NCBI RefSeq assembly: GCF_021730395.1
Contig: NC_069375.1
Coordinates: forward strand, 12,857,001-12,921,000
Source: Mercenaria mercenaria
Lineage: Eukaryota > Mollusca > Bivalvia > Venerida > Veneridae
Length of the DNA stretch: 64,000 bases
Direction of reading: 5' to 3'
Below, one piece after another: positions 26,180-36,588 of the stretch (positions are counted from its first letter, which is position 1; each line of letters opens with the position of its first letter). The translations under genes were made by a program, and so were the position numbers. The notes under the pieces were generated by a model. That model did not search any database. It was not told the DNA's origin and saw only the letters and a list, made by a program, of their open reading frames with translations.

Positions 26180-27300
26180 ATAGTACTTTAAGCTAAAACC
26201 ATGTTTGAAACCAGCCAATAGAAAATCTGCTTCTTTATTATTTGGATATGTCGATAATCGCTTTTCTAAAGTTGTAAGATTAATTGGAGTGATACCGAGG
26301 TCCCATAGCCCGTTTGTTTGCACCATGAGGTCCTTGTCCCATAAACGGCCTTGGGGCTGGTGCCCTGAAACGAGTGTTAAACGACGGTCTCATTATGTTA
26401 TGCCTGAATCTGATTTGGTGCTGACCATTCCCAAAGGTCTGGTTAGTGTGACAGTTCATGGAAGGATGGTTACCATGACACCTTATACAGGAATGCAGAT
26501 AAGGACAATACCTTTCGTTGCAAAAACCTAATCTGTTGTAGGCAAAACATTTCTTCTCTGAGCTAACGGACATGCTATTTAACTGATTTGCATGTAATGG
26601 TTGCATGAAAAGCATCCAAAGTTCAGGGTCAATCGTCTCCCACTTGGTTGACAGAGCTAGCGACTTTTTGAGCCGGAACTGTTTGTCGTACACCCACCAA
26701 CCTGTGTATTTACTTGCAGCTAAACGGATGTTATAAAAATATTGGAGCATTTGTAGGGTTTCCCCGGGGTGCTTTAAGCCGTAAATATACATATATACTA
26801 GAAAGGCATCTGACCAGATTTCGATTTTTTCCAAAATTTTAGCAGATTGTTCTTTCTTAGCTAATACTAATTCTCCGTCTAATAATTGAAATGTTTGTTT
26901 TTGAGAGGTCTGATTGTTCTGGCTATGAAGGAGAGTTTGTAAGTCACATACTGGCCTAACCAGATTTTTTCCTTGACAGTATTACTGACGTGAGCATCTA
27001 ATATGCCGTTAGAACAAGTATATAATGGGATATGTTCACCTGATTGTCCCGGGCTGTCCACGTGACCTTCGCTCCTATTCGGCGGTGCCGGCTGTGTCTG
27101 CTGACGTTTCCTATTCGGCGGTGACGGTGGTGTTTCTTGACTTTTTGGCTGGCCAGATTTCGGTGTCGCTTGATCCGGTGGACCCTTGTTTCCATCCGAT
27201 GATGATGCATGTGGAGCTCTTTGTGATGTCCGGGCCCGTTTTCGTGGAGGCATGCTCAGTTTGTTTAGGTTATGGAAAAAAGCAAAACAAAAAATTAATA
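26180..27300 (-). mobile_element. DIRS-type (tyrosine-recombinase) retroelement fossil, 5' portion
   Basis: On the minus strand, a basic, proline-rich leader (27253-26879) is followed by a gag-like region (26834-26280) with a CCCH-type zinc-binding motif (CFAYNRLGFC..CPYLHSC). Overlapping it is the start of a second reading frame (26326 to about 26180) that resembles the lead-in to reverse transcriptase in molluscan DIRS-like elements (GFKHGFSL). The RT core, RNase H and recombinase regions and the terminal repeats are not visible. The fossil looks broken and truncated, with one or two breaks in the part present. Moderate sequence integrity suggests middle age. The family call is from remembered similarity and could be another gag-bearing retroelement. 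Confidence 0.6.
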
Positions 27301-27374
27301 TTCAGTTTAGAGGAATTCAGATCGTAAAGCTACCATGTTTTCTGTTGATGTTTTTGTTTTTATTATAGTTATTA

Positions 27375-27605
27375 TTTGCGCCGCGCCAAGAAAAAACCAA
27401 CACAGTGGCCCCGCGACCCGCAACGACCCAGACCAGCCCGCCCAGGACCCATTCTTTCGCTGACGGTTTCTCTAATTGTTACAGGCTTTAAAAATTGAAC
27501 ACCATAGAGCCAGACAAGACCGCCCGGACGCGAAGGCCGGCCCGGACCCGATCCGGTCGCAAAAGAACCCCGCCGGCCTTCTCACGGCGCGGCTCATTTA
27601 TAAAT
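27375..27605. mobile_element. Diverged copy of the hAT-type MITE
   Basis: The order of words matches the intact copy at 52804-53042: GCCGCGCCAAGAAAAAACC, CAACACAGTGG, CAGACCAG, GTTTCTCTAATTG, AGGCTTTAAAAATTGAACA, AGCCAGACAAGACCGC and GGCGCGGCTCAT. It is markedly richer in C and G than the intact copy and carries small deletions, so the arms no longer pair well. Confidence 0.75.
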
Positions 27606-28029
27606 ATGACGTCACCTTGATGACGCGTATTCAAATATATACTGTAAAGCAAGACTTAGTTTAAATGAGCTAGATCTAGAGCGTTCAATAAATTTATTTT
27701 TTGGATAGATACTACAATGAACATCTTCCGAAAGTAACAATAAAATAACAGTCGATCTTGATACAAGTTTTAAACATGTACATTTTATTTTCTAAATGTA
27801 TACTTTTAAAAATTTAACTGTCTACCTCTCGTTCTTGGAATTTGCAGGAAAAAAGACCGCTCCTGAAGCGTGGGCTGTTTATATATGGGGAAAAATGTAG
27901 TGGGCGGTTCTAAATTTTTGAAACGGATTATTTGATTGGATCTTGGGAACCATGCGGTCGCGTGCAAAATAAATGTTGTTCACGTTATATGTCGTAAACA
28001 TTTTATTGTTCTAACAGTCACATAAAAAG

Positions 28030-28205
28030 AAAAAGGTCACATAAACAGAACGGAATGAATGACATCAAAGAGAAAGTACCGTTATGCAGTCACTTAACCA
28101 TCATTTCGCGGGCACGGACGGACGGAAGGACGGACGGACGGACAGGGCAAAAACAATATGTCTCCCCCAGAGTTGAGGGGGAGGGGGGGCGGGGGAGAGA
28201 CATAA
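28030..28205 (+). mobile_element. 3' end of another Helitron-like element
   Basis: A GGACGGACGGACGG spacer is followed by ATGTCTCCCCC, a purine-rich loop and GGGGGAGAGACATAAAT, a terminal hairpin of the same kind as those ending the neighbouring arrays. No array is attached. Confidence 0.55.
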
Positions 28206-28325
28206 ATAGTAATCTGTGAAAATGTCAAACTAATCTTAAGGAAATTATTATATAGTTATGTTGAAATAAATTTTGTTGAAATGCCTCCACTATTGGAGGT
28301 GAATCATAGGATATGGATTGTAGAG

Positions 28326-28521
28326 GGCATTGAATTTTTCATGTGAGGAAGCCATCCAGCTGGCTTACGGAAGGTCGGTGGTTCTACCCAGGTGCCCGCT
28401 CGTGGTGAAATAATGCACGGAGGGGCACCTGGGGTCTTCCTCCACCATCAAAGCTGGAAAGTCGCCATATGACCTAAAATGTTTCGGTGCGACGTTAAAA
28501 TCAACAATAAATAAAAAAATA
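28326..28521 (+). mobile_element. 5'-truncated V-SINE (RUDI-like) with TSD
   Basis: It begins at the ATTGAATTTTTCATGTGAGG segment, without the tRNA head, and runs to GCGACGTTAAAATCAAC and AATAAATAAAAAAAT. The duplication GATTGTAGAG is at 28316-28325 and 28522-28531. The 5' truncation plus a TSD fits incomplete reverse transcription. Confidence 0.9.
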
Positions 28522-28650
28522 GATTGTAGAGTTCTTTTACCTAGATATTTTGAATGCTTATAAGTTGGAGTCTAGCTATCAGGAATACGGTAATTTAGTA
28601 CGATATGTAGGGTATGTATTGTATACAGTATGAAAAAGGGTATGCATTGT

Positions 28651-28817
28651 ACTAATAAACTTTGATAATGTGGCAGTTGACCTCAATACAATCGACACTG
28701 TTTATTTTCCAATACAGGTAAATCCAATAATTGCTTTACAATAGATCTGTGACGGATTATCTTTGAACACCCCTGGACTTATTGGACTCAACTGCCACAT
28801 TATCAAAGCTTATTAGT
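28651..28817. mobile_element. 167-bp MITE with ~30-bp TIRs
   Basis: ACTAATAAACTTTGATAATG and CATTATCAAAGCTTATTAGT form arms of about 30 bp with one mismatch, reaching GTGGCAGTTGA inside. A longer direct repeat, GTATACAGTATGAAAAA, occurs just outside at 28621-28637 and 28816-28832, so the target may itself be duplicated. Confidence 0.8.
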
Positions 28818-29229
28818 ATACAGTATGAAAAAAACATCAAGGGACAATAAATCTGTAAAAGTGGCTAGAAAATCGGCATTTTAAGCAAATCTTCAAATTT
28901 TTAATGTCATCACAACAAGGTTTGAATAAATCCTCAAAATATTGTAATCGTGTAAAAATCATATGCTGCAAAAGCAACAAGTTACTATGAGTAACATTTG
29001 CGAGTCAAAGTCTTCTTTTTATGTACTGATTAACAACTAGCTTGAAAAGAGTCTGTATTAACATGTACTTAGACTTTTTTGTTGTATACTAGTACTGAAA
29101 ACGTCGAAGTACCAGAATTCTGTTTAATACACCGGATATTTATCCTGCATTTTTTATTCCCGTTATTGAAAAATGGACGCATTATGTAATTGCGCGTCCG
29201 TCCGCCTGTCAATAATATTTCGTGCCCGT

Positions 29230-29570
29230 AGCTTACCTTAATACCTGTTCAAAATATTAACTTTAAACTTTGTATGTAAGTAGGTTGCGATGAGACGATG
29301 TGCAGAATGTAATAACTTGGTCGGTAGGTGAAAGATCAATGTTACAGCTTGAATTAAAATCTCAAATCTGTCCTTTAAAATTTCTGTTCGAAATACAACT
29401 TCAAAACTATCCAAGGTATTGACCAAGGTATTGACCTTAAACTTGGAATGTCCTGACCTTGGTGGGTAGGTCAAAAGGAAAGACTCCAAGTTCAAATGTT
29501 AAACCTATCCTTTTTTGTTTGCTGAGCACAAACTATTCAAAGTACTAACCTTAAACTGGAAATATAGGTG
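29230..29570. repeat. Decayed tandem repeat
   Basis: AATACCTGTTCAAAATATTAACTTTAAACTT-like phrases recur in diverged form at about 29240, 29405 and 29535 (CTATCCAAGGTATTGACC; CTATTCAAAGTACTAACC), along with GGTGGGTAGGTCA-like words. The minus-strand open frame here follows the repeat. Confidence 0.5.
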
Positions 29571-29627
29571 AATGGTGGTGAGAGACGATTTCAGGAATGC
29601 AACAATCTGCATTACTTGCCCTCTTAT

Positions 29628-29637
29628 CCCCCCCCCC

Positions 29638-29674
<37 letters not shown>

Positions 29675-29713
29675 TACCCCAATCCCCTTACCCCCACCCC
29701 CACCCACAAAAAA
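29628..29713. repeat. C-tract, (CA)n and C-rich stretch
   Basis: About 13 C, then about 16 CA dinucleotides, then CCCCAATCCCCTTACCCC and CCACCC words and an A run. Strong strand asymmetry; the C runs could form an i-motif or G-quadruplex on the other strand. Confidence 0.93.
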
Positions 29714-30826
29714 AATAAAAATCACTTTAATTAATTATTTTATTTTACTTCCTAAAAATCATGGTATTTTATCTGAGATAAAGGTGCACAAGAAGTTCCG
29801 TGAAATAAGCATACTTATTAAGCACAAATCCAATTGTTAAAACAAGATAACTCCGTGAAACGCAATAAGGTTTCCTTTGCCTTTAGCCCTTTGCTAATGA
29901 CTAGACACGGGAAAGACAACTTCTTATAAAGAGATTTATAATGTTATTACTTGAAAGAAGCTGCGATATCGATTTCTTGTTGTTATTAAAGAATTAAAAG
30001 GTTGAACTAAGTTGTAAGATTTGTTGGCGGCGTGACTGTCGGAAGAACAGGTCTCCGTTTTATGGTTGAAATACTTGTATATGTAAAATTCAAACATTTG
30101 TTTTTATTGTGTTTTTAGCAAGCTATTCTGCGATGTTCAAACTTTCCTTTTTTATAGACGTTAACCACAGTGTTGCAACCAGTTAGGCAAAACGTCAAAC
30201 TATAAACGAAATAGATAAGATGTTTAATCTAATAATAAGAGTGAACTCTCACACATCTGGCCATGATTTGCTTCATCTATGTATCGTACCATTTTTTTGG
30301 GTTCTTTTTTGGAATTGGCAAAATTTGTTACCATTTTTGAGTGAAGAGCAGAGAGCAAGTATTAAAAAGGTAAAATTTAGGGGCAGTGTTTTTTTTTTTC
30401 TTCTCCATTTTACATGATACTTAATAAAATGTTGACTAACCAATTAAGTTTGTTTATAATAATTAGAACTTTACAGTTTACAGGAACTGTGTGTACTACA
30501 AGAATAAAAAAAAAGTCTGAAACTTCTGGAAGACACCTATTTTTACAATCGCTTTTAATGGCATCTTTAATTAAATGAAAACTAACAAACGTTTTCTACA
30601 AGAACAATGGAGGGTTAACGCAGATTTTTGCGTGTAACACCATCTGAAGAATCCCGAAGGACTGGTTTACCCGTGGGGCAAGTGACTTCAAAAACTAGGA
30701 TTCGGAGGCCTCTCCAACAAAACAAAAATAAACCCTAAAAGTAGAATTAACCGGAACCACATATTGTAAAACTCGATCCACCTTTTGAAGTGACAACGTA
30801 GTAGAATGGAAAAAAAAACGAAAGGA

Positions 30827-31085
30827 ACCGCACCGATAGCCTAGTGGTAGACCGTCCGCCTCGAGTGCGGACGGTCGTGGTTTCGATCCCAGGCCACAGC
30901 ATACCAAAGACGTGCAAAATGGTACCATTTCTACCTTGCATGGCGCTCAGCATTTAAAGGAAAACTGGCTTCTCTTCTCTCATACCCTCGTTGTAATGGA
31001 TTTTATCAGGAATGAGGTGGTCGGCTGTGATTTATAGTATAATGTAGAGCTTTCCTCACAATCAACCTAAAATAGCTTAGTATAA
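30827..31085 (+). mobile_element. Second SINE family with tRNA-like head
   Basis: The head GATAGCCTAGTGGTAGACC, a perfect stem CGTCCGC/GCGGACG around loop CTCGAGT, and GGTTTCGATCCCAGGCC give a tRNA-like fold with boxes A and B. The body continues ATACCAAAGACGTGCAAAAT, GGCGCTCAGCATTTAAAGG and on to CAACCTAAAATAG. It is unlike the V-SINE family. The partial copy at 51242-51380 shares the 3' half. Confidence 0.8.
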
Positions 31086-31880
31086 ACTTACAAACGAAAG
31101 GTTTCCCCTTTTTAAATTCCAGTTTGTTTAATTCTGCCCATTGTTTTCTCAACCCATTATTTTAACTTGGGACCATACACTGCTTTTCATGGAATTACAC
31201 GCTAGTATATCATTGAAGGTTCTATGTGCATCGCCATATGAACACATCTGCGGATGTCTAAATTGTTTTGTTTTTTTGTTTGTTTTTTTTTTGTAGCATG
31301 CACAATCCAGGGCTAGAGGGCGTGGACGGTAGCAAGCATTTCATTTCCACCACCGTCTATAAACAGGCTCAATTAAACCGAATAAAATTTTCGTTTTTGT
31401 CTTGTTGAGCGACCTGCGGAGTATCCACTTTTTCTATTTTAGGCCTATATAGTGAACTCAGCATAATATTGCCAATAGATACAACCCCGCGATCTCCCCC
31501 ATTCCCATCCCATCGCCGCAAACAACACCACCCACTACAAACCAAAACGTTGTTATCCCTACTAACAGAGCTGTATTACGAAGAAATATTAAACACACCT
31601 AACAGTGTCTCTTACACGAAGTGATGATATCTGACATGACAACCCTCGGAAACAGATTTATGAGCAAGGTACCATGGATTTAAGGACGTACTGTAACCGA
31701 CTTGTGAAAAGTAATTCCTGCAAGAAAAAAATGCGGTTGTGGTTAAACATTTTTATTGTTTACGATGTTTTAATTAGTCTCCTATTTGTTGAAACCTAGG
31801 TTTGGGGACTGTAGGATAACGCTGTTCCGTCCGTTCATCATTCCGTCAATCCGAGCCCACATTTACATACTTAAGTGGCT

Positions 31881-31997
31881 AATTATGCACGGAGGGGCAC
31901 CTGGGGTCTTCCTCCATCATTAAAGCTGGAAAGTCGCCATATGACCTAAAATTGTGTCGGTGCGACGTTAAACCCAACAAAATAAATAAATAAATAG
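31881..31997 (+). mobile_element. V-SINE 3' fragment (RUDI-like)
   Basis: Only the last ~115 bp is present, from AATTATGCACGGAGGGGC to GTGCGACGTTAAACCCAAC and the (AAAT)n tail. The sequence is close to the consensus of the other copies, so it is fairly young. Confidence 0.85.
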
Positions 31998-32089
31998 GAA
32001 CAATAGGTAACTGTACTTTTTCTTTGATGTCATTCATTCCGTAAGGCTTTTATGTGGCTATTTTTCTTTTACGTGGCTAAAAGAACAAT

Positions 32090-32700
32090 AGAGAGAACAA
32101 AAGAGTAGCCACATAAATACCCATATGTAGGAACGTCCGTTCCTCTGTCCATCTGTCTGTGTCCGGTCCGTAACTGTCATTCATCTAGGGATTTTAATAT
32201 TACTTATACTAAATGTTCGCAATAATGAAATGAAGTGTCGCGGATAATAATACCCGGACCGCTATCATAGAGAGCAAGGCCACACTTGGAGGGCACTGTC
32301 CTGTCCAGTATGTAACTCGACAATTCATCACATAATTTAATAATACTTTGCACAGATGTTCTTGTGTTATGCACAACTTTAAATTCTCTAGCTTAGAAGT
32401 GAAGGTAACGCACGGAGGTCAAAGGTTACCATGTCATTAATGGTATGGTTTGTGTCCGGTCCAGAACTCTGTCATACATTGAGTGATTGCAAAGTTCCCC
32501 AATGTGCCATAGGAATCTCCAGGACCCCTAGCTCAAAGGTCAAGTTCACACTTAGTGGTCAATGGTCAATAGTTTATTTTCCTATCCGGTCCATAACTTT
32601 GTCATGCATTAAAGGATTTCCAGGTTTTATTTTCAAATTACTTAAATCAAATGTTCAAAGTGCCATGCGCTGTCAGGTGAGGTCGGTGCGAGACGTTACC
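32090..32700. repeat. Decayed array, period roughly 130-150 bp
   Basis: TGTCCGGTCC-like words occur at about 32159, 32300, 32453 and 32584, each followed by a TAACTxTGTCATGCATT-like phrase. AGCTCAAAGGTCAAGTTC and similar half-site words lie between. It begins with CATAAATACCCATATG and a CTGTCC spacer. The plus-strand open frame at 32431 follows the repeat. Confidence 0.6.
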
Positions 32701-33886
32701 AACGTTTACAGAGGTAGGTTGTGCCGTCTAATAACGGCTAATGTTTACCTTGCGAATATTTTTCACTGTATTTAGATCTACGTTATGTATTTAAATATAG
32801 TGACGTACTATTTACACTCAAGTCAAACGTACACCACACACATTCTTTCCATAAACATATAAAACTAAACTTGCACCGCTTTTAGGCTAGCTTTATCACA
32901 TATACACATGTTTGAACAAAAATACCGCAAGTATTTCAATACTTATATGCTCTGCCAGCACAAGCTTTTTTTTTAACTAAGATCCATTCAAAAATCAAAC
33001 AATCTCAAAGCTCAAAACAAAAATATACACTTAAAGGAATTCACAACCTAACAGAAAAATATAAATTTATACACCTCTAATGCTTAACACACATTACAGA
33101 AAGCATGCAATAAATAACTTTGCGTGCGGCTAGTGTTAATGAATTTATAATGCTTTGCATTACTCGTGTAATGCGAAGTAATAATTATTAGCAATAATTC
33201 AGAATTAATGTTAATGTTGTTTATGCAAATGCGAATGTTAGGCATCTCTTGTGCCCTTTCTAAACCAGTCATTATGCTTGTGCTAGTTAGGTGACCAGTT
33301 TGATCATCTTATGCCAGAAGAATACACGCCATTGACAAATAATTGACCGCCAGTTTGCAACATGCACAGAAACGTTACTTTCGTCAAAATATGCATATCA
33401 ATATGGTAAGACGGACAGTGTATTCTTGCACACCGGACTGGCGTTTCCGGTGATTTTACCCATGCCGGCAAAACTCATCTGGCACCCCCAATGCCAGATG
33501 ACTCTCGTGCTGTTAGTGGCAACTGGTGGTTCATGCACTGATAATATATTGTTTATGTAAAAATACTAAAAAAGCAGGTACCTTGATAGTTTCTCTCCGT
33601 TCCTTATTGTATATTTCTCGATTCAAAATACGTTAGTTTACCGTAAGAACATAACGTTACGCTACAAACGATAAAACTAAAGAAGAACTTTGTTATTGTG
33701 CGTAACGCAAAACATCATGACGTCACTCCTGCTTACGGACGTTAATTTCCCGCGCTTTGTGTTCATTCTCTACTATAAGAAAGAGTGCTACGTAAATATT
33801 TCTACCTGTTATTTGTAAAATACGGTATGCAAGAAAAATAATCTGCCAGAATGAAATGCTAGCATGTATACGATATGCAAGAAAAA

Positions 33887-33996
33887 ATATCAGTCATGTG
33901 TTTACGAATCGGATAGAAACATCCGTCCCTCGGCCACCTGCGCAGGTGCCCTCGGGACAGATATTTCTATCCGATTCGTAAACACATGACAGATAT
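33887..33996. repeat. 110-bp fold-back palindrome
   Basis: The arms 33887-33941 and 33942-33996 are reverse complements at about 49 of 55 positions, centred on CACCTGCGCAGGTG. The outer part GTCATGTGTTTACGAATCGG is perfect. There is no spacer, so it would extrude as a cruciform or form an RNA hairpin. Probably a fold-back MITE. Confidence 0.85.
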
Positions 33997-34179
33997 TATT
34001 AGTACTTATTAACTCGTATGTTGATTGATGTGTGGATCTTTTTTATTACTTGACAACAGAAATATTTGACCAGAATTTTTCCTGTTTTCACTTTGTAACA
34101 AACCTGTGTTGAATTTAGCTACATGTTGTTTGATAGAGAAGGTTGGTAGAAAACTGCTTCAAAAAACAAGGACTAATAT

Positions 34180-34700
34180 CAAACAGGGAATGCCATGTTC
34201 CAAAAATGCAGCCTCCCCAAAACGAAACCCACAGCAAGTAGACGTGCACACTACAAACACACACACGCATACAAAGCAAACAAACAAAGACAAAACGAAC
34301 AAATAAAGGAACACAGTGGGGCACCGCCTTGGAACGGTCAGTGGCAAAAACACTACTGGGGAGCTTAAACCGGTTTATTGTGTGCACCCAAACTCACTCT
34401 TACCCCCACCATGTTCCAAAGACACGGGACAGTGTAAATAAAAGTAAACCCCACCAGGTGAATCTCTAACACACGTAATGGAAACAAAAAGGCATGGCAT
34501 GTAAAACAAAAATGCTCCTGTATAAAAACCTTAAGAACCTAAAACGCGTGTACTCAATGCCTTTGCAGAAGACAGAGCAACAAGAGAAAAACCCTTAAGG
34601 GCCCGACGAAACAGGCCAGAAAACAGATATCAAAACAGTTCAGTGCTGGTGGGATTTAAAAACTGCTTATCATAGAGTCCCCCACCCCCTTCGTCAGACA
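34180..34700. other. Unclassified dispersed-repeat-like segment
   Basis: The composition (C- and A-rich, almost T-poor) differs from the AT-rich surroundings. Stretches such as GGCACCGCCTTGGAACGGTC and CCTTAAGGGCCCGACG give it the look of a retroelement untranslated region. I recall similar text from clam genomes, but this copy has no ends I can define. The minus-strand open frames here derive from an A/C-rich tract and are not genes. Confidence 0.4.
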
Positions 34701-34965
34701 CAATTAAAGAGGGAAGCGTAGTAAACTTGTTTAGATGGATAGGAAATGACTTACCAAAATGAATACGGACACCCATATGATTATTTCATCTATATGGACT
34801 GAATGTTGTTATATTTATCTGATTCTAGTTGGTCATAGAGTCACACATCGAATTTCATCAAGTTGCATTTTTACTTTTCTTGAGTGTACTTTTTGCAAAG
34901 TTGAGCTGAAACTATACGGAGGGATAACAGCTATTATTTTGACTGACTTTAATCTATAAGGATCT

Positions 34966-35105
34966 TACATGCCTGCCTGTGTAAGACGGGGTTTTCCCTA
35001 CCCGAGGGACAGCGTGGAATGGAAAATCGAGCGTTAGCGAGGTTTTTTATCCAAGCTGTCCCGAGGGTTGGGAAAACAGCTGTCTTACGCAGGCAGGCAT
35101 GTTAG
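34966..35105. repeat. Fold-back repeat with ~50-bp arms
   Basis: CATGCCTGCCTGTGTAAGAC at the left pairs with GTCTTACGCAGGCAGGCATG at the right. Pairing continues through GGTTTTCCC/GGGAAAAC and CCGAGGGACAGC/GCTGTCCCGAGGG around a loop containing GAGCGTTAGCGAGG. A MITE or fold-back element of recent origin. Confidence 0.8.
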
Positions 35106-35108
35106 ATT

Positions 35109-35344
35109 ATTTTCCTTGCCTATCACGTTCAAAGTAGATCGTGGAGTCAAATAGATTTGGGTATTTTCTGACATTATCTACTACAGTATATAGATTATGA
35201 CGTCACAATAGTGCCAGTACTATGTGACTTCACCTAAGTGCACGCTATTTTAGGCAAGGTTTTTCCCTAGGGAAAGACATGAATATCTATCCCCGGCGCG
35301 TGCTCGGATAAATGAATACTTTCCCCGCTAGGTAGGCAAGAAAC
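35109..35344. mobile_element. Possible MITE with short TIRs
   Basis: TTTTCCTTGCCTA near the left and TAGGTAGGCAAGAAA at the right are inverted with mismatches. TATTTTAGGCAAGG inside suggests nested or rearranged ends. It directly follows the fold-back repeat. Confidence 0.35.
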
Positions 35345-35654
35345 CTCTGTATTAGTAAAGCAACCCTGATCACGGTGTGCGGGAACAGAGAGGGATCCGT
35401 TTTCTCATTTTCCACAGAGAGGGATCCGGTATGCATATACACAGTGCTGATTCACACTAAAGAGATAAGGATTTGATTCCAACATTCGTTTCTTCTGAGA
35501 ATCAACTGGACTATAACTGTCGTTTTCTATCCAGCCATCAAGCTGGCTTACGGAAGGTAAATGTAGATGAAGGTTAATGAGGCAGTGCGGATATTTTTTA
35601 TTGATTTTTTTTTATTTACGACATTGCCCGATTTATATGGAATCCAGTGACTTT

Positions 35655-35904
35655 TCTTTTAATGTCGCACCGACATATTTTAGGTCATATGGCGACTTTC
35701 CAGCTTTGATGGTGGAGGAAGACCCCAGGTGCCCCATCACGAGCGGGCAACTGGGTAGAACCACCGACCTTCCGTAAGCCAGCTGGATGGCTTCCTCACA
35801 TGAAGAATTCAACGCCCCGAGTGAGGCTCGAACCCACATCGATGAGGGGCAAGTGATTTGAAGTCAGCGACCTTAACCACTCGGCCACGGAGCGGAGGCC
35901 CCCG
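35655..35904 (-). mobile_element. V-SINE (RUDI-like), minus strand, with TSD
   Basis: The complete order is reversed: tail and GTCGCACCGACAT near 35663, GACCCCAGGTGCC, TCGAACCCACATCG and CACTCGGCCACGGAG near 35888. AATCCAGTGAC occurs at 35641-35651 and again at 35905-35915 as the target duplication. A small internal deletion lies just before the GGGCACCT segment. The open frames over it are not genes. Confidence 0.88.
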
Positions 35905-36168
35905 AATCCAGTGACGTACACCCATCCATTTTAACACACTTAAAGACATTGCATCTTTAAACTATTTTAAATCAATGTGCCACGTATCGGCTATCTAAGT
36001 GTATTTATTCCTTCTTTTAATTTCATATATTCTTTAAGAAAGACCACCAGTGACGTACATCCATCCATTCTCTTTCACTGGTTAAGCATGAAAATTCAAA
36101 CTATACTCACCTTTCTTCAACCAGGTAGAATATTGCACAAAAAGGCCAGCCGCCGAACGTTCCGTTCG

Positions 36169-36241
36169 CGCCGGAACCCGGGATCGAACCAGGGACCTTT
36201 AGATCTTCAGTCTAACGCTCTCCCAACTGAGCTATTCCGGC
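36169..36241 (-). tRNA. tRNA-Phe(GAA): tRNA-Phe(GAA), array unit 1
   Basis: The 73-nt cloverleaf reads from 36241 downward. Acceptor stem GCCGGAA/TTCCGGC, D arm GCTC..GAGC with G18-G19-G20, anticodon stem TTAGA/TCTAA around loop CTGAAGA (anticodon GAA), and T arm CCTGG-TTCGATC-CCGGG. Boxes A and B are intact. A T5 run (A5 on the plus strand near 36140) lies about 24 nt past the 3' end and would stop Pol III. The base after the acceptor stem is G, not the A73 normal in tRNA-Phe. There is no intron. Confidence 0.9.
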
Positions 36242-36588
36242 TGACAGTTTTGACGTGTAAATATTCATGACCCGATAATATCATAAACAAGTGTTTAAAC
36301 CACATAAGTACAGTATTAGTACTTTATCTGATAAAGACTTGAATTACGCAAAACACGGGACCTCATTGCAAAGGGACCTCATAACATAAAATTGTGTGAG
36401 AAGTAATAGAAGTTCAGCGTTTTCAGTTACCAAAGTCCAGGGTAAAGACTTTTCAGAGTTGGTATTTTGTGCAGTATACTTTGAAACAAAATCAATTAAA
36501 TTAATCAAAGCAACATCTAACTGTAAATTATACAACGACTAAGGTATATGTGTCCTACAGCGGCGAACAGGGTCACAACTTTTGTTAA

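Larger units (their letters stand above)
13600..30200. other. Block B of the segmental duplication (non-coding)
   Basis: Paralogous to block A, interrupted by the arrays, MITEs, Helitron-like copies, the retroelement fossil and SINE listed separately. Between them the sequence is unannotated AT-rich DNA (for example 14370-15670, 17380-18000, 22400-24220 and 28830-29230). The 13765-13971 open frame does not keep its reading in block A, which argues against coding. Confidence 0.6.
31090..33880. other. Intergenic, little beyond listed repeats
   Basis: AT-rich DNA with the SINE fragment at 31.9 kb and the decayed array at 32.1-32.7 kb. Nothing gene-like is seen on either strand in 31090-31880 or 32780-33880. 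Confidence 0.6.

Noticed and set aside
30829-30900. tRNA-like cloverleaf as a genuine tRNA gene
   Set aside because: The anticodon stem is extended to 7 bp, the acceptor stem does not close, and a SINE body follows directly. Best read as a SINE head.
34115-34387. Minus-strand open frames rich in Cys, Val and Phe
   Set aside because: They are translations of an A/C-rich repeat-like tract. The residue bias comes from composition, not from a domain.
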